DNA of 6,070 nucleotides from Gammaproteobacteria bacterium (GTDB lineage: Bacteria > Pseudomonadota > Gammaproteobacteria > Methylococcales > Methylomonadaceae), in contig JANEMG010000161.1 in the NCBI GenBank assembly GCA_024511045.1, positions 1-6,070 on the forward strand. Direction: 5' to 3'. The position numbers and the translations under genes are program-made. Positions 5,965 to 6,070 of this stretch are shown here, piece by piece; positions within the stretch are counted from its first letter, which is position 1, and the number at the start of each line of letters is the position of its first letter. The notes below the pieces were generated by a model. That model saw only the letters and a program-made list of their open reading frames with translations, had not been told where the DNA came from and ran no database searches.

Positions 5965-6070
5965 CTATGGTGGATCCATTCTCCCGTCCAATATTTGTAC
6001 AATTTCTGCAATTTTATTCACAAGATTCCCTGCCAAGCTTGATTTGCCATGGTTCGCGTAGATTTTGATG
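5965..6070 (-). CDS. C-terminal end of an unidentified protein (5' end outside window)
   Basis: On the minus strand an open frame enters from the right edge (first full codon 6069-6067) and ends at TAG 5967-5965, giving 34 residues that finish NKIAEIVQILDGRMDPP. The sequence looks like a plausible helical protein tail, with alternating hydrophobic residues in KIAEIVQIL. I do not recognise the family. Its position, pointing toward the apparent junction in the transporter gene, would suit a transposase C-terminus, but an open run this short occurs readily by chance. Confidence 0.25.
   Translation of the reverse strand, partial: IKIYANHGKSSLAGNLVNKIAEIVQILDGRMDPP

Larger units (their letters stand above)
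5877..6070. mobile_element. Possible insertion-sequence end interrupting the transporter gene
   Basis: Family-like sequence of the transporter stops within a codon or two of GAGCCATATGCAAAAC (5877-5892), and the DNA after it is A+T-richer. This 16-mer resembles, from memory, terminal repeats of some IS5-group elements (GAG-C-T-TGCAAAA type). A minus-strand open frame running in from the window edge ends 88 nt inside this point, which would fit a transposase tail pointing at the terminus. The other end, a transposase signature and a target duplication are all outside view, so a deletion junction is equally possible. Confidence 0.35.

Overview
The window looks like the chromosome of a gammaproteobacterium outside the Enterobacterales. 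The main reason is the order aroK-aroB-damX followed by hemE on one strand. Enterobacteria have aroK-aroB-damX-dam, whereas Pseudomonas-type genomes have aroK-aroB-damX-like-gltB-gltD-hemE. The DamX-like protein also carries an N-terminal P-loop ATPase domain that E. coli DamX lacks. Coding DNA is fairly GC-rich; the damX-hemE gap and the last ~190 bases are visibly richer in A+T. No species is claimed.

Layout, all main genes on +: the 3' end of aroK (1-164); aroB, complete (236-1318); a damX-like ATPase/SPOR gene that overlaps the aroB end by 14 nt (1305-3134); a 598-nt gap with no convincing ordinary gene but several inverted repeats (3135-3732); hemE, complete (3733-4797); a SLC13/DASS transporter gene 39 nt downstream (4837-5895), whose reading frame leaves the family sequence abruptly near 5876; and a foreign-looking tail that runs off the window (about 5877-6070), possibly one end of an insertion sequence.

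How the genes work together: AroK and AroB are steps of the shikimate pathway to aromatic amino acids. The DamX-like protein is predicted to be an inner-membrane, peptidoglycan-binding cell-division factor that shares their transcript by conserved synteny rather than by chemistry. HemE belongs to tetrapyrrole (heme) synthesis. The transporter remnant was probably co-transcribed with hemE but has lost its C-terminal half-site and is probably non-functional.

The parts most worth a second look are in the damX-hemE gap. It sits where relatives carry gltB and gltD. It contains an approximately 250-bp stretch bounded by imperfect inverted repeats and enclosing a 12-bp perfect stem with nested hairpins. 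Just before hemE there is a perfect Shine-Dalgarno sequence followed by a 16-codon reading frame whose stop overlaps the hemE start codon. The core metabolic genes themselves look ordinary and intact.
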